Positions 53,178-61,945 are shown, counted from the first letter of the stretch. The stretch: 64,000 bases of DNA from Geopsychrobacter electrodiphilus DSM 16401 (GCF_000384395.1 NZ_ARWE01000001.1:3136501-3200500), one strand, 5' to 3'. Numbers and translations: made by a program. The notes: generated by a model from the sequence alone, not told the origin.

Positions 53178-53261
53178 ATGACTTATGTCTTTAACAGCGC
53201 ATTTTCTTTTTACTGGTATTTCGGCTTTAGCGGGCCGTCTGCCGGGAATAAGAATCTGTAG
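53178..53261 (+). CDS. Aromatic-rich leader peptide of the DAHP synthase gene
   Basis: A 27-codon ORF with GAGGAT 7 bases before its ATG and a TAG stop. It starts MTYVFNSA and carries the run FSFYWYFGF; in all, five Phe, three Tyr and one Trp among 27 residues, with the aromatic run at codons 9-17. It precedes the gene for the first step of aromatic amino acid synthesis by 180 bases. This is the hallmark of ribosome-mediated attenuation as in E. coli pheA or trp leaders. Shortage of any of the three charged aromatic tRNAs would stall the ribosome inside the peptide. Confidence 0.8.
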   Translation: MTYVFNSAFSFYWYFGFSGPSAGNKNL

Positions 53262-53283
53262 CGGGCATGAGCTAGCGGATTCA

Positions 53284-53331
53284 GACCATGGCAGAACGGC
53301 ACAAAGGTTCTCCCATGGTCTTTTCTTTTTT
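53284..53331 (+). terminator. First leader terminator (aroF attenuator region)
   Basis: GACCATGG-C-AGAAC pairs with GTTCT-C-CCATGGTC (13 bp, one mismatch) around a 9-base loop, followed by TTTTCTTTTTT. It starts 22 bases after the leader peptide stop. Confidence 0.8.
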
Positions 53332-53348
53332 AATCTGTTGAAAAGTAG

Positions 53349-53380
53349 AGGCCGCCGGCAGAACCGGACGGCCTTTTGCC
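53349..53380 (+). terminator. Second leader terminator (aroF attenuator)
   Basis: AGGCCG-CCGG pairs with CCGG-A-CGGCCT around CAGAA and runs into TTTTGCCTTTT. The CCGGCAGA of its ascending arm and loop (53355-53362) is exactly complementary to TCTGCCGG in the leader peptide codons (53238-53245), giving a possible antiterminator. Confidence 0.75.
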
Positions 53381-53441
53381 TTTTCATCAGCTGTGGACAG
53401 GGCCATTGACCAGTTCTGTCCATAAAAAGGAGCCCTCCAGT

Positions 53442-54473
53442 ATGATTATTGTTATGAAAAAAGGTGCCGACGCAAAGCATTTGGCCGATGTCGAAAAACG
53501 GATTCTTGAACTGGGTTATCAGCCCCACGTCATTCATGGCGAGACCCGCAACGTGGTCGGCGCCGTTGGCGACGAAGAGGGGAAAGACAAACTTCAAACA
53601 CTTGAGCTGCTGCCGGGGGTTGAGCGCGTCGTGCCAATCATGAAACCGTACAAGTTGGCCAGCCGGGAAATTCAGGCCCTGTCGAGTGAGGTTGAAATCG
53701 CACCGGGGATCGTCATCGGCGGCAACGAGTTCATGGCGATAGCCGGTCCCTGTTCCGTTGAGGGACGCGAGCAGATCTGTTCGACGGCCCAACAGGTCAA
53801 GGCAAGCGGCGCTCGTCTGTTGCGCGGCGGAGCGTTCAAACCACGCACCAGCCCCTACAGCTTTCAGGGGATGGAGGAGGAAGGGCTTAAATTACTGGCC
53901 GAAGCGCGCGAGTTAACGGGTCTGCCCATCGTCACCGAAGTCGTCAACCCTCGTGATGTGGAACTGGTTGCCCGCTACGCCGACGTGATGCAGGTCGGAG
54001 CACGAAACATCCAGAACTTCGCGCTTTTGAAAATGCTCGGTCAGCTCGACAAACCGATCCTTTTGAAGCGTGGTATGGCGACTACGGTGCAGGAGTTTTT
54101 GATGAGCGCCGAATATATTTTATCCGAAGGGAACCGCAAGGTTATCCTCTGTGAACGCGGCATCCGCACCTTTGAAACGGCTACGCGTAACACCCTGGAC
54201 ATCTCCGCGGTGCCGGTATTGAAAAGCCTGACGCACCTGCCGGTATTGATCGATCCATCGCACGCCACCGGACATGCGCACCTGGTGGCGCCAATGTGTT
54301 ATGCCGCTGCGGCCGCAGGTGCTGATGGAATCATTGTCGAGGTCCATCCATGCCCCGAAGAAGCCGCCAGTGATGGCCCGCAATCACTCCGCCCTGAAGA
54401 TTTCAGCGCGATGATGAAGAGACTCAGACGTTTCGTTGAGGCCGCCGAGCGCAGCATGGCGAGCGGAAATTGA
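53442..54473 (+). CDS. aroF: DAHP synthase, type I-beta with N-terminal ferredoxin-like domain
   Basis: A 343-residue 3-deoxy-D-arabino-heptulosonate 7-phosphate synthase, the entry enzyme of the shikimate pathway. Residues 1 to about 70 form the ferredoxin-like regulatory domain of the Thermotoga type ([20 protein letters not shown]) that binds Tyr/Phe for feedback inhibition. The TIM barrel has the metal/PEP motifs [37 protein letters not shown], and [17 protein letters not shown] 53442 has AAGGAG 9 bases upstream. It is preceded by the aromatic-rich attenuator leader, so it appears to be controlled by both attenuation and feedback. Confidence 0.95.
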   Translation: MIIVMKKGADAKHLADVEKRILELGYQPHVIHGETRNVVGAVGDEEGKDKLQTLELLPGVERVVPIMKPYKLASREIQALSSEVEIAPGIVIGGNEFMAIAGPCSVEGREQICSTAQQVKASGARLLRGGAFKPRTSPYSFQGMEEEGLKLLAEARELTGLPIVTEVVNPRDVELVARYADVMQVGARNIQNFALLKMLGQLDKPILLKRGMATTVQEFLMSAEYILSEGNRKVILCERGIRTFETATRNTLDISAVPVLKSLTHLPVLIDPSHATGHAHLVAPMCYAAAAAGADGIIVEVHPCPEEAASDGPQSLRPEDFSAMMKRLRRFVEAAERSMASGN

Positions 54474-54492
54474 AGCAACAGAAAGAAGACTC

Positions 54493-54771
54493 ATGTTCCT
54501 GATACCGCTTAATCAACTTGAAAGTGTCGAACTGGTCATTCATAGTCTGAAGATCGCTTCCGGTGAAGCTGACTGTTCAACCTGCCCGGTACACAAGGTC
54601 TGCATGAAACAATGTCTGACGATTGCCGGGGCCATTGAACAGATGCTCTTCACCGAGACACTGCCGCAACTCGATCGTCCCCAGGCGACCGAACTGAGCA
54701 GTTCACCCCCTGATGAGGATCCGAAAGATGAGCCACCCAAGGGGCGAGCTCGCTTATCGGTGGTGAAATAA
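54493..54771 (+). CDS. Small protein with a four-cysteine motif, function unknown
   Basis: A 92-residue soluble protein. A helical N-terminus (LNQLESVELVIHSLKIASGE) leads to the cluster DCSTCPVHKVCMKQC (C28, C31, C37, C41), a possible metal or Fe-S site. After residue 60 it is acidic, Pro-rich and probably disordered. ATG 54493 was picked because the longer frame (from 54436) overlaps aroF; the ribosome site (AAGAAG) is weak. It lies 19 bases after aroF and 33 before serC in the same direction, so it may be co-transcribed. No family recognised. Confidence 0.65.
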   Translation: MFLIPLNQLESVELVIHSLKIASGEADCSTCPVHKVCMKQCLTIAGAIEQMLFTETLPQLDRPQATELSSSPPDEDPKDEPPKGRARLSVVK

Positions 54772-54804
54772 ATCTTTACTTGATGACCAAGGATACAACA
54801 CGCC

Positions 54805-55896
54805 ATGACACAACAGGTCTATAACTTTGGTGCCGGGCCGGCAATGTTGCCGCTGGAAGTGATGCAGCAGATTCGCGAAGAATGGCTCGACTATCGGGGG
54901 ATGGGGGTTTCGGTCATCGAAATCAGCCATCGCTGTGAACAATTCGATGAAATCATCACCAGCACCCAAAAACTGTTCCGTGAACTGACCGGCCTGCCCG
55001 ACAACTATCGCATTCTGTTTATGCATGGTGGCGCGCGCATGCAGTTCGCTGCAGTACCGATGAACCTGGCGGGACGGGTCACTTCGCGTAAGGCCCTCTA
55101 TTGTGAAACCGGCAACTTTGCCAAGATCGCGGCCAAAGATGCGGCCCCCTTCGCGGCAGTCAAAACCATCATCAGTGGTGCCGACTCTGGTTACACCTCC
55201 ATCCCGGCTCTCTCGTCCGAGTTGATTGAACAGGATGCAGCCTACCTGCACCTGACCAGCAACAATACGCTCTACGGCACGCGCTGGAACAACTTTCCCG
55301 ATGGCGGAGACGTCCCGCTGATTGCCGATATGACCAGTGAACTCTTGTCGCGGCAGATCGACTTTTCGAAATTCGGCCTGGTCTTCGCCGGACTCCAGAA
55401 GAACCTCGGTCCTTCGGGGATGGCGATGGTCATCGTGCGCGATGATCTGCTTGAGCATGCAGGACCGCAGGTGCCCATACTGATGAATTACCAGCAATGC
55501 GCCAGGGACAACTCCCTGACCAACACCACCAATACCTTTGCCATCTATGCCATCCGTCTGGTTCTGGAATGGCAAAAAAAGCAGGGGGGGATTGCCGCCA
55601 TCGAGCAACGCAACCTGCGAAAATCGGCACTCCTTTATGCCCTGCTGGATGAGTCCGATTTTTATACCGGCGTCGCCCACCCCGATCATCGCTCGACGAT
55701 GAATGTCACCTTCCGTCTGCCGACCGAAGCGCTTGAAGACAGATTCGTTGCACAAGCGGAGGCTGATGGTCTCTATGCTCTGGCCGGACATCGCAGCGTA
55801 GGGGGCATTCGGGCCTCAATCTACAATCCGATGCCGGAAGCCGGAGTGCAGAAATTGGTCGATTTCATGCGTAATTTTATGCGCACGCAGGGCTGA
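54805..55896 (+). CDS. serC: Phosphoserine aminotransferase
   Basis: A 363-residue PLP enzyme of fold type I that converts 3-phosphohydroxypyruvate to phosphoserine, and also acts in pyridoxine synthesis in some bacteria. Motifs: YNFGAGPAMLPLEVMQQ, GVSVIEISHR, MHGGARMQFAAVPMNL, the PLP Lys in VFAGLQKNLGPSGMAMVIV, and HRSVGGIRASIYNPM at the C-terminus. Length matches E. coli SerC (362). It follows the Cys-motif gene closely and could share the aroF transcript. Confidence 0.95.
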   Translation: MTQQVYNFGAGPAMLPLEVMQQIREEWLDYRGMGVSVIEISHRCEQFDEIITSTQKLFRELTGLPDNYRILFMHGGARMQFAAVPMNLAGRVTSRKALYCETGNFAKIAAKDAAPFAAVKTIISGADSGYTSIPALSSELIEQDAAYLHLTSNNTLYGTRWNNFPDGGDVPLIADMTSELLSRQIDFSKFGLVFAGLQKNLGPSGMAMVIVRDDLLEHAGPQVPILMNYQQCARDNSLTNTTNTFAIYAIRLVLEWQKKQGGIAAIEQRNLRKSALLYALLDESDFYTGVAHPDHRSTMNVTFRLPTEALEDRFVAQAEADGLYALAGHRSVGGIRASIYNPMPEAGVQKLVDFMRNFMRTQG

Positions 55897-56017
55897 TCTG
55901 TCAGCTCGATCACCAGTCGACTCGCTCAGCTCCCGAGCTGCGTTGGGGACGAGGTTGTAGATTACGCAGCTTGAACCAGGTCCCCCCATAAACAGCCTTC
56001 TTACTCTAGAGAGTGCA

Positions 56018-57064
56018 ATGACGACTACTGGTACCCACAACCGCGGACTGCTACTGACTCTGGCATCTTTTATCATCGTCGTTGCCGGAATGCGCGCGGC
56101 ACAAAGCCTGCTGGTCCCCTTTCTGCTCGCCATTTTTATCGCCATCATCTGTGCCGGACCGATGCATTGGCTGCAGCGACACCGGGTTCCGTCAGGACTG
56201 GCCGTTTTCCTGGTCATTCTGACGGTGGTCGGGTGCAGCCTGACAGTTCTCATTCTGGTCGGTTCCTCGGTCAACGACTTCACCCAGTCCTTACCCGAGT
56301 ACCAGCAGAGCCTGCGTTCTCAGGCGCTGGCCCTGGTCACCTGGCTTCAGGGACTGGGGATTAAAATCTCGACCAGTCTGATTACCGATTACTTCGATCC
56401 GGGGAAGGCGCTGGAGATCGCCGGGAATATGCTGGCGCGTACCAGCGGCGTGTTAGCCAACACCTTCATGATTTTATTGACGGTGATATTCATTCTGCTC
56501 GAAGCTGCAGGCATGCCGGCAAAACTGCGAGCCGGGCTCGATAACGCCGAAACCTCGCTGCAATCCTTTGAACGCTTCAATACCGGGGTTCAACAATATC
56601 TGGCGATCAAGACCCTGATCTCCTTTGCCACCGGGATAATCATCAGTCTCTGGCTGATGTTTCTCGGGCTCGACTACCCGCTCCTCTGGGGGCTGGTCGC
56701 TTTTCTGCTCAATTATGTGCCGAATATCGGTTCGATCATAGCGGCAGTTCCGGCGGTATTGCTGGCCGTGGTTCAACTCGGGCCTGGCTCCAGTCTGATG
56801 GTTGCCGCCGGCTATCTGGGGGTCAATCTGGTGCTGGGGAGTGCCCTCGAACCAAAACTGATGGGTCGAAAACTCGGAATTTCAACGCTGGTGGTCTTTC
56901 TCTCTTTGGTCTTCTGGGGATGGGTTCTCGGCCCGGTCGGCATGCTCTTGTCGGTACCCCTGACGATGATCGTCAAGATTGCGCTTGAAGTGAAACCCGA
57001 AACACGCTGGCTGGCACTGCTGCTCGGTTCGGAAATCCCACAAGACGTGACTGAAAAAGGCTGA
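56018..57064 (+). CDS. AI-2E family transporter (PerM/TqsA-like permease)
   Basis: A 348-residue inner-membrane protein with about seven to eight hydrophobic helices. The N-terminal pair LTLASFIIVVAGMRAAQSLLVPFLLAIFIAIICAGP and the C-terminal PNIGSIIAAVPAVLLAVVQLG, GSALEPKLMGRKLGISTLVVFLSLVFWGWVLGPVGMLLSVPLT are the family signature. Members export autoinducer-2 or act as Na+/H+-type antiporters; specificity is not predictable. GAGAG lies 4 bases before the ATG. It stands between serC and a UspA gene. Confidence 0.88.
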   Translation: MTTTGTHNRGLLLTLASFIIVVAGMRAAQSLLVPFLLAIFIAIICAGPMHWLQRHRVPSGLAVFLVILTVVGCSLTVLILVGSSVNDFTQSLPEYQQSLRSQALALVTWLQGLGIKISTSLITDYFDPGKALEIAGNMLARTSGVLANTFMILLTVIFILLEAAGMPAKLRAGLDNAETSLQSFERFNTGVQQYLAIKTLISFATGIIISLWLMFLGLDYPLLWGLVAFLLNYVPNIGSIIAAVPAVLLAVVQLGPGSSLMVAAGYLGVNLVLGSALEPKLMGRKLGISTLVVFLSLVFWGWVLGPVGMLLSVPLTMIVKIALEVKPETRWLALLLGSEIPQDVTEKG

Positions 57065-57173
57065 CGCCCCCCTTTTCTTTCGCCGAATCTGCGGCATACT
57101 TGGGAACAGTTGATACATTCGTCGAACTCGATGCCTGACGAACAGGTTCGCATCCATAAAAAAGGAGCAGTCG

Positions 57174-57683
57174 ATGATCCCAAACATTAAAAACATTCTC
57201 TACACTACCGGCCTGGGGAGTGGAACACCTTACGTTTTCCGCTATGCCTTAAGTCTGGCTCAGAAATATGATGCCAAGATCCATATTATTCATGGGCATG
57301 AACAGATGCCCAGCGCTGCCCAGAACATGGCAGACCTCTATGTCGCCAAGGAAAAGCTGGCCGAAATTTTTGAACAGTCGTTGCTCGATGCGGAGAAAAA
57401 GATTATTGATCGGCTTAAACTCCTCTGCGCCAAGGAGACCTCCAGCGACCCTCAGGGGCTTGAACGGGTCGCCAGCGTTACGATCGCAAAACTCCCGCCG
57501 AAACAGGCTATCCTGGAAGAGGCTGAAAAGCGAAATATCGACCTGATTGTCATGGGCTCACACCGTCATTCGGTCCTTGCCGATGCCATGCTGGGGACCA
57601 CCACGCTCAAGGTTCTGCATCGTTCCACCATCCCGGTGATGGTCGTACGTATTCCTGAGAACTACCAGGAAGAAGGCTTTTAA
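57174..57683 (+). CDS. Universal stress protein (UspA family)
   Basis: A 169-residue single-domain Usp. N-terminus IKNILYTTGLGSGTPYVFRYALSLAQKYDAKIHIIHG; C-terminal nucleotide region LIVMGSHRHSVLADAMLGTTTLKVLHRSTIPVMVVR. The usual G-x2-G-x9-G(S/T) motif reads GSHR...LGTT, so the second Gly is replaced by Arg and ATP binding may be altered or absent. In place of the canonical Asp after the first strand it has Gly (TTGLGSG), also unusual. AAAGGAG precedes the ATG. A large hairpin follows. Confidence 0.9.
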   Translation: MIPNIKNILYTTGLGSGTPYVFRYALSLAQKYDAKIHIIHGHEQMPSAAQNMADLYVAKEKLAEIFEQSLLDAEKKIIDRLKLLCAKETSSDPQGLERVASVTIAKLPPKQAILEEAEKRNIDLIVMGSHRHSVLADAMLGTTTLKVLHRSTIPVMVVRIPENYQEEGF

Positions 57684-57707
57684 TCCGCTCAACACAGGGA
57701 ATCCACC

Positions 57708-57752
57708 AACGCCAAACGGCCGTCACCCACTGAGTGACGACCGTTTGGCGTT
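57708..57752. terminator. Large symmetrical hairpin between convergent genes
   Basis: AACGCCAAACGG-CCGTCAC pairs with GTGACG-ACCGTTTGGCGTT around CCACTGA, an 18-bp stem. Neither strand has a T tract, so it may be a 3' protection or Rho-related structure. It lies between usp and amtB copy 2. Confidence 0.55.
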
Positions 57753-57808
57753 GAACTATCGCGTTTCGTAAAGCTAGTTACCCGTTCTTCGTATGATCAC
57801 CAACAACA

Positions 57809-59155
57809 TCATTTGGTATCGGCTTTTCCACTCCCTGAAGAAGTAAAAACCGAACCGAGGTGAACCGTATGAAAATCTGGGTAGGCACTGGCACCATGTT
57901 CTGAGAAATCGAGTCCGGCTAATTCCTCTTCTGCGCTGACACGCATACCGATCACCAGATCGATCAATTTAAAAACGACCAAGCCCCCGATAAAGGCCCA
58001 GGCAAAACAGGCACCAATCCCAATCAACTGCACCCCAACCACCTTGAGCGAGAAACCACCGTGATCAAACAGGCCAGCAGCCAGAGTCCCCCAGGCACCG
58101 CAGACGCCATGCACCGAAATCGCACCGACTGGATCATCAATTTTAATCTTGTCAAAGAAGAGAACCGAAAAAAGCACCAGAACACCGGCAATCAATCCAA
58201 TAATAACCGCCGATATCGGCGTCACATTGGCGCAACCCGCGGTAATACCAACCAGACCGGCCAATGCGCCGTTGCAAGTCATCCCGATATCACTTTTACC
58301 ATATTTAAACCAGGTCGCGAGCATGGCCGAGAAAGCACCGGCAGCACCGGCCAGTGTGGTCGTCACCGCGATTAAAGCTATTGAACTGTCCCCGGTGGTG
58401 GTGGAACCTGGATTAAAGCCATACCAACCGAACCAGAGAAGAAAGACACCCAGCGCCGCAATCGGGATATTGTGCCCAGGGAGCGGACGAACCTTGCCAT
58501 CTTTGCCAAATTTACCCAGACGCGGCCCGACTACAATCGCCCCCGCCAGAGCCAACCAACCGCCGACCGAATGAACGACCGTCGAACCGGCGAAATCAAT
58601 GAAACCGAGCCCTTCCAACCAACCACTTCCATGGTAGAGCGATCCCCAGGCCCATCCACCGAAAATCGGGTAGATCAGCGCTGAGACAAGAACCGAATAG
58701 ACCAGATAAGCACTGAACTTGGTCCGCTCTGCAACCGCGCCCGAAATGATGGTCGCCGCCGTCGCGGCAAAAACGACCTGGAACATCCAGAAGGCATAAT
58801 TCCACGGGGCATCATTACCGACCGCGCCGCTGAGGAAGAAGTCGGTTGTACCGAACAGGCCATTGGTCTTCCCGAACATCAGGCCAAAACCGACGGCCCA
58901 GAAGGCAATGGAACCGACAGCAAAATCCATCATGTTTTTCATCATGATGTTGCAGGCGTTCTTGGCCCGCGTGAAACCGGCCTCAACCATGGCAAATCCG
59001 GCTTGCATGATAAAAACCAAAAAGGCGGCAATCAGGGTCCAGACAAAGTTAAGGTTGGTCTGAACCTCTGCTGCCGTTATCGGTGCATCTCCAGCAAAGC
59101 CGAGTAGCGGCAGTGCCAGCAACCCCAGTGTCAGCAACAAAATACGCTTATTCAT
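57809..59155 (-). CDS. amtB: Ammonium channel (Amt family), copy 2
   Basis: A 448-residue inner-membrane channel with a cleaved signal (MNKRILLLTLGLLALPLLGFA). Features: FIMQAGFAMVEAGFTRAKNACNIMMKN, AVAERTKFSAYLVYS, the pore-lining His helices (STVVHSVGGWLALAGA; ISVHGVCGAWGTLAAGLF) and WFGWYGFNPGS. It lies 33 bases downstream of glnK in the same transcript, so its C-terminal GlnK contact is expected. It is more similar to the longer cyanobacterial/archaeal-type Amt than to copy 1 at 43287, so it is not a recent duplicate. Confidence 0.95.
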   Translation of the reverse strand: MNKRILLLTLGLLALPLLGFAGDAPITAAEVQTNLNFVWTLIAAFLVFIMQAGFAMVEAGFTRAKNACNIMMKNMMDFAVGSIAFWAVGFGLMFGKTNGLFGTTDFFLSGAVGNDAPWNYAFWMFQVVFAATAATIISGAVAERTKFSAYLVYSVLVSALIYPIFGGWAWGSLYHGSGWLEGLGFIDFAGSTVVHSVGGWLALAGAIVVGPRLGKFGKDGKVRPLPGHNIPIAALGVFLLWFGWYGFNPGSTTTGDSSIALIAVTTTLAGAAGAFSAMLATWFKYGKSDIGMTCNGALAGLVGITAGCANVTPISAVIIGLIAGVLVLFSVLFFDKIKIDDPVGAISVHGVCGAWGTLAAGLFDHGGFSLKVVGVQLIGIGACFAWAFIGGLVVFKLIDLVIGMRVSAEEELAGLDFSEHGASAYPDFHTVHLGSVFTSSGSGKADTK

Positions 59156-59188
59156 GATTTTCTCCTTAGTACCTGTTAGTTGATAATT

Positions 59189-59539
<351 letters not shown>

Positions 59540-59562
59540 TCATAGAGATTTTCGAACCAAAA

Positions 59563-59603
59563 AAAGGCGCTCTACCCCTCGGACTGAGGGATAGAGCGCC
59601 TTT
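59563..59603 (-). terminator. Intrinsic terminator inside the glnK leader
   Basis: On the minus strand AAAGGCGCTCTA-t-CCCTC pairs with GAGGG-g-TAGAGCGCCTTT (17 bp, one mismatch) around AGTCC and runs into TTTT. It sits 36 bases before the glnK start codon and downstream of the likely promoter, so it must be read through or regulated for glnK expression. Confidence 0.75.
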
Positions 59604-59690
59604 GCTCAATGTCGATATAAAGCGAAACATCATTGTTCCGCAAAAGTGTATACCTATTGGTACTTCGTTTTAGCGAACGTCAATCAACTA

Positions 59691-59706
59691 AGCAGTGACC
59701 ATGCCA
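59691..59706 (-). promoter_or_regulatory. Sigma-54-like promoter of glnK-amtB
   Basis: On the minus strand TTGGCAT-GGTCA-CTGCTT shows the invariant GG at -24 and GC at -12 with the exact 10-base spacing, with two mismatches to TGGCAC-N5-TTGCT. The start would be near 59680, leaving a leader of about 150 bases that contains the terminator at 59563-59603. Confidence 0.5.
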
Positions 59707-59838
59707 ATTCGCTAACCCTCTGATATTGTGCCATTCAATCCGATGCCTTGAATATCTGTGCACAATAAAGAGGCAGATTTTAAACAGCCTGAACGCTGGC
59801 TGAGCATACAGGCCTAACCATAAGCCAAACTCAACCAC

Positions 59839-59867
59839 TTGACAGAAGTCAAACGATCGTTTTAAAT
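59839..59867 (+). promoter_or_regulatory. Promoter and palindromic operator of the TetR/RND operon
   Basis: TTGACA (59839-59844), 17 bases, TTAAAT (59862-59867). The spacer is almost filled by the perfect 12-base palindrome AAACGATCGTTT (59851-59862), where a bound TetR dimer would block RNA polymerase. Confidence 0.65.
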
Positions 59868-59894
59868 GTGCGTTTAATATTCCAAGGAAAACAC

Positions 59895-60533
59895 ATGACC
59901 CCATTCGATACCAAAACACGACTCCTCGACGCTGCGGAGAGCCTTTTTTCAAATCACGGCTTCGCCGGCACCTCAATGCGCACAATCACCACGATGGCTA
60001 ACGCTAATCTGGCGGCGGCAAATTATCATTTTGGTCACAAAGAAGATCTGCTGCGAGCAGTTCTTGAGCGCCGCCTGCTGCCGCTCAACCAGATCCGCAA
60101 CCAACGGATTGACAAGGTTATAGCAGATGCGGCAGCGGCCAACAGACGTCCCGGAGCAGAGGATCTGTTGCGCGCATTTATTGAACCAACCATGGCACTC
60201 CGTCACAGCGAGAGCGGTTCAACCGAATTTGTGCTGATGATTGGCCGGTCACTGACTGCCGCCGACCCGGCGGTCCGTGACCGATTTCTCGAGCTAACGC
60301 GCCCTCTGATCAAAAAACTCCATCAGGCGCTATGTCTCGCACTGCCGCAACTGCCCGCCGAGCTCCTCTTTACCCGACTCTTTTTCACCATGGGAGCGAT
60401 GGGACATTGTCTCTGTTTTGCCGGAATAACCCATCTTTTTGGAATCGACACCGGGTGTGATCACCCAAATGAAGACAGACTGGCCCAAAACCTGATCAGC
60501 TTTGTCACGTCCGGCCTGGAGGCACCATGCTGA
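59895..60533 (+). CDS. TetR-family repressor of the efflux operon
   Basis: A 212-residue repressor. HTH in residues 8-55: KTRLLDAAESLFSNHGFAGTSMRTITTMANANLAAANYHFGHKEDLLRAVLERRL. The C-terminal part resembles the CerR-type TetR ligand domain (ESGSTEFVLMIGRSL). ATG 59895 follows AAGGA at 6 bases; the frame start at 59868 overlaps the -10 box. It overlaps the next gene by seven bases (ATGCTGA), so it is the first gene of a four-gene operon with outer-membrane, adaptor and RND pump genes, probably self-repressed at the AAACGATCGTTT palindrome. Confidence 0.9.
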   Translation: MTPFDTKTRLLDAAESLFSNHGFAGTSMRTITTMANANLAAANYHFGHKEDLLRAVLERRLLPLNQIRNQRIDKVIADAAAANRRPGAEDLLRAFIEPTMALRHSESGSTEFVLMIGRSLTAADPAVRDRFLELTRPLIKKLHQALCLALPQLPAELLFTRLFFTMGAMGHCLCFAGITHLFGIDTGCDHPNEDRLAQNLISFVTSGLEAPC

Positions 60534-61945
60534 AATTTCAATCAGCAGCAATTATGCTGTTCTGCCTGCTGGGAGCCTGCGCCCCCCACGCGCGTCAGAG
60601 CGCGTCCCCGCTGGAGATGCCGAATAAATTCGATTCATCCTCCCTGATCGTACCGGTGACGACCGGACGCTGGTGGCTGGCCTTCAATGACCCGAACCTC
60701 AACCGCCTGGAGGAAAAACTCTTCGCCGCCAACCTGAATCTGGCACAGGGGCATGCCCGCCTCCGCCAGGCAGAGGCGTTCATGCAACAAGCGCGCGCCC
60801 TTCGCTATCCGAACCTGGCCCTTGAAGGACAAGCTGGCCGTAGCAGCCAGCCGGGAATCACTGGAGATATGCAGGGAGAGAGTTACCAACTCTCTGTCTC
60901 AGCCGGTTTTGAACTCGATCTGTTCAACAAGCTCGCCTCGCGGAGTCAGGCAGCAGAGCTCAACTACCAGGCCTCGCAATACGACCTGCAGAGCCTCTAC
61001 ATGAGCCTTTCTGCGCAACTGGCCGACCTCTACTACCTGGCGATAGAACAACGCGCCCAGCTAGCCCTGACCGATGCAACCATCTCCAGCCTCAGAGATA
61101 ACCTGCGACGGGTCGGGGACCGCTATCGTCTGGGTTTGACTGCGGCCATCGATCTGTACCAGGCCCGCCAGAATCTGGCCACCGCCAGGGCCGGGCGACT
61201 CAGTTATGAGCAGGGACTGAAAGTGACGGAGAATGCCCTCGCCGTCCTGCTGAGTGAATACCCTGAGAGCCATGCCTTTTTGCAGCAGGCTCATCTCCCG
61301 GTTGCCCCCCCGCAGCTCCCGGCCGGGATACCGGCAGACCTGCTGAAGAATCGTCCCGACATCAAGGCCGCTTTTTTACGGGTTGCGGCACGTGATGCCG
61401 AAATCGCCGCTGCGATTGCAGAGCGCTTCCCCAGCTTCAACCTGGTCGGCAACTATGGGCTGTCACAGACCAACCTCACCGGAAGCCTGATCAGCGGAGA
61501 TTTCTGGAGTCTGTTGGTAAAATTCTCTCAGCCACTCATCGATGCCGGCCGAAGAAAAGCCGAGGTCGAACGCACCAGAGCGGTTTTTTCTGAAACAGTC
61601 GCAGCCTATCAGGCGACCGTTCTGCGGAGCTTCCAGGACGTCGAAGATGCCTTGAGCGGCAACCGGACCAGCGCCGGGCGCATAGAACGTCTGAACGAAC
61701 AGGTTGCGGCGACCGATGCGGCACAGAGGCTGGCCCTGGATCGTTATCTGAACGGGTTGACCGACTATCTGCCTGTCCTCGCCGCACAAATTTTCAAGTA
61801 CAACAGCCAGAGCCAGCTGCTGGCGGCAAAACGCCAGATCTTATCCCAACGGATCTCCCTGGCCCGTGCCATCGGCGGGAACTGGATGGCCGAACAGTTA
61901 AAATCCGACCATAAACAGCTTGCCGACCAAGGGACGGGCCAATGA
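60527..61945 (+). CDS. Outer-membrane efflux lipoprotein (NodT/OprM type)
   Basis: A 472-residue TolC-like channel. The signal ends in a lipobox LLGAC (C17), so the protein is probably an outer-membrane lipoprotein. Two OEP repeats make the coiled-coil barrel: WWLAFNDPNLNRLEEKLFAANLNLAQG, ELDLFNKLASRSQAAELNYQA, LLKNRPDIKAAFLRVAARDAEIAAA and FSQPLIDAGRRKAEVE. It forms the exit duct for the RND pump encoded downstream. GGAGG precedes the ATG, which lies inside the tetR stop; the 3' end overlaps the adaptor gene as ATGA. Confidence 0.93.
   Translation: MLKFQSAAIMLFCLLGACAPHARQSASPLEMPNKFDSSSLIVPVTTGRWWLAFNDPNLNRLEEKLFAANLNLAQGHARLRQAEAFMQQARALRYPNLALEGQAGRSSQPGITGDMQGESYQLSVSAGFELDLFNKLASRSQAAELNYQASQYDLQSLYMSLSAQLADLYYLAIEQRAQLALTDATISSLRDNLRRVGDRYRLGLTAAIDLYQARQNLATARAGRLSYEQGLKVTENALAVLLSEYPESHAFLQQAHLPVAPPQLPAGIPADLLKNRPDIKAAFLRVAARDAEIAAAIAERFPSFNLVGNYGLSQTNLTGSLISGDFWSLLVKFSQPLIDAGRRKAEVERTRAVFSETVAAYQATVLRSFQDVEDALSGNRTSAGRIERLNEQVAATDAAQRLALDRYLNGLTDYLPVLAAQIFKYNSQSQLLAAKRQILSQRISLARAIGGNWMAEQLKSDHKQLADQGTGQ

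Noticed and set aside
53160-53792. 210-codon minus-strand frame over the aroF leader
   Set aside because: It is antisense to aroF and the attenuator leader; no domain recognised.
54754-55791. 345-codon minus-strand frame
   Set aside because: It is antisense to serC, whose protein has all family motifs.
59640-59665. Alternative sigma-54 site for glnK (GGTATACACTTTTGC on the minus strand)
   Set aside because: The GG to GC distance is 11 bases, one too many for sigma-54, and the -24 element is poor. The site at 59691-59706 fits better.
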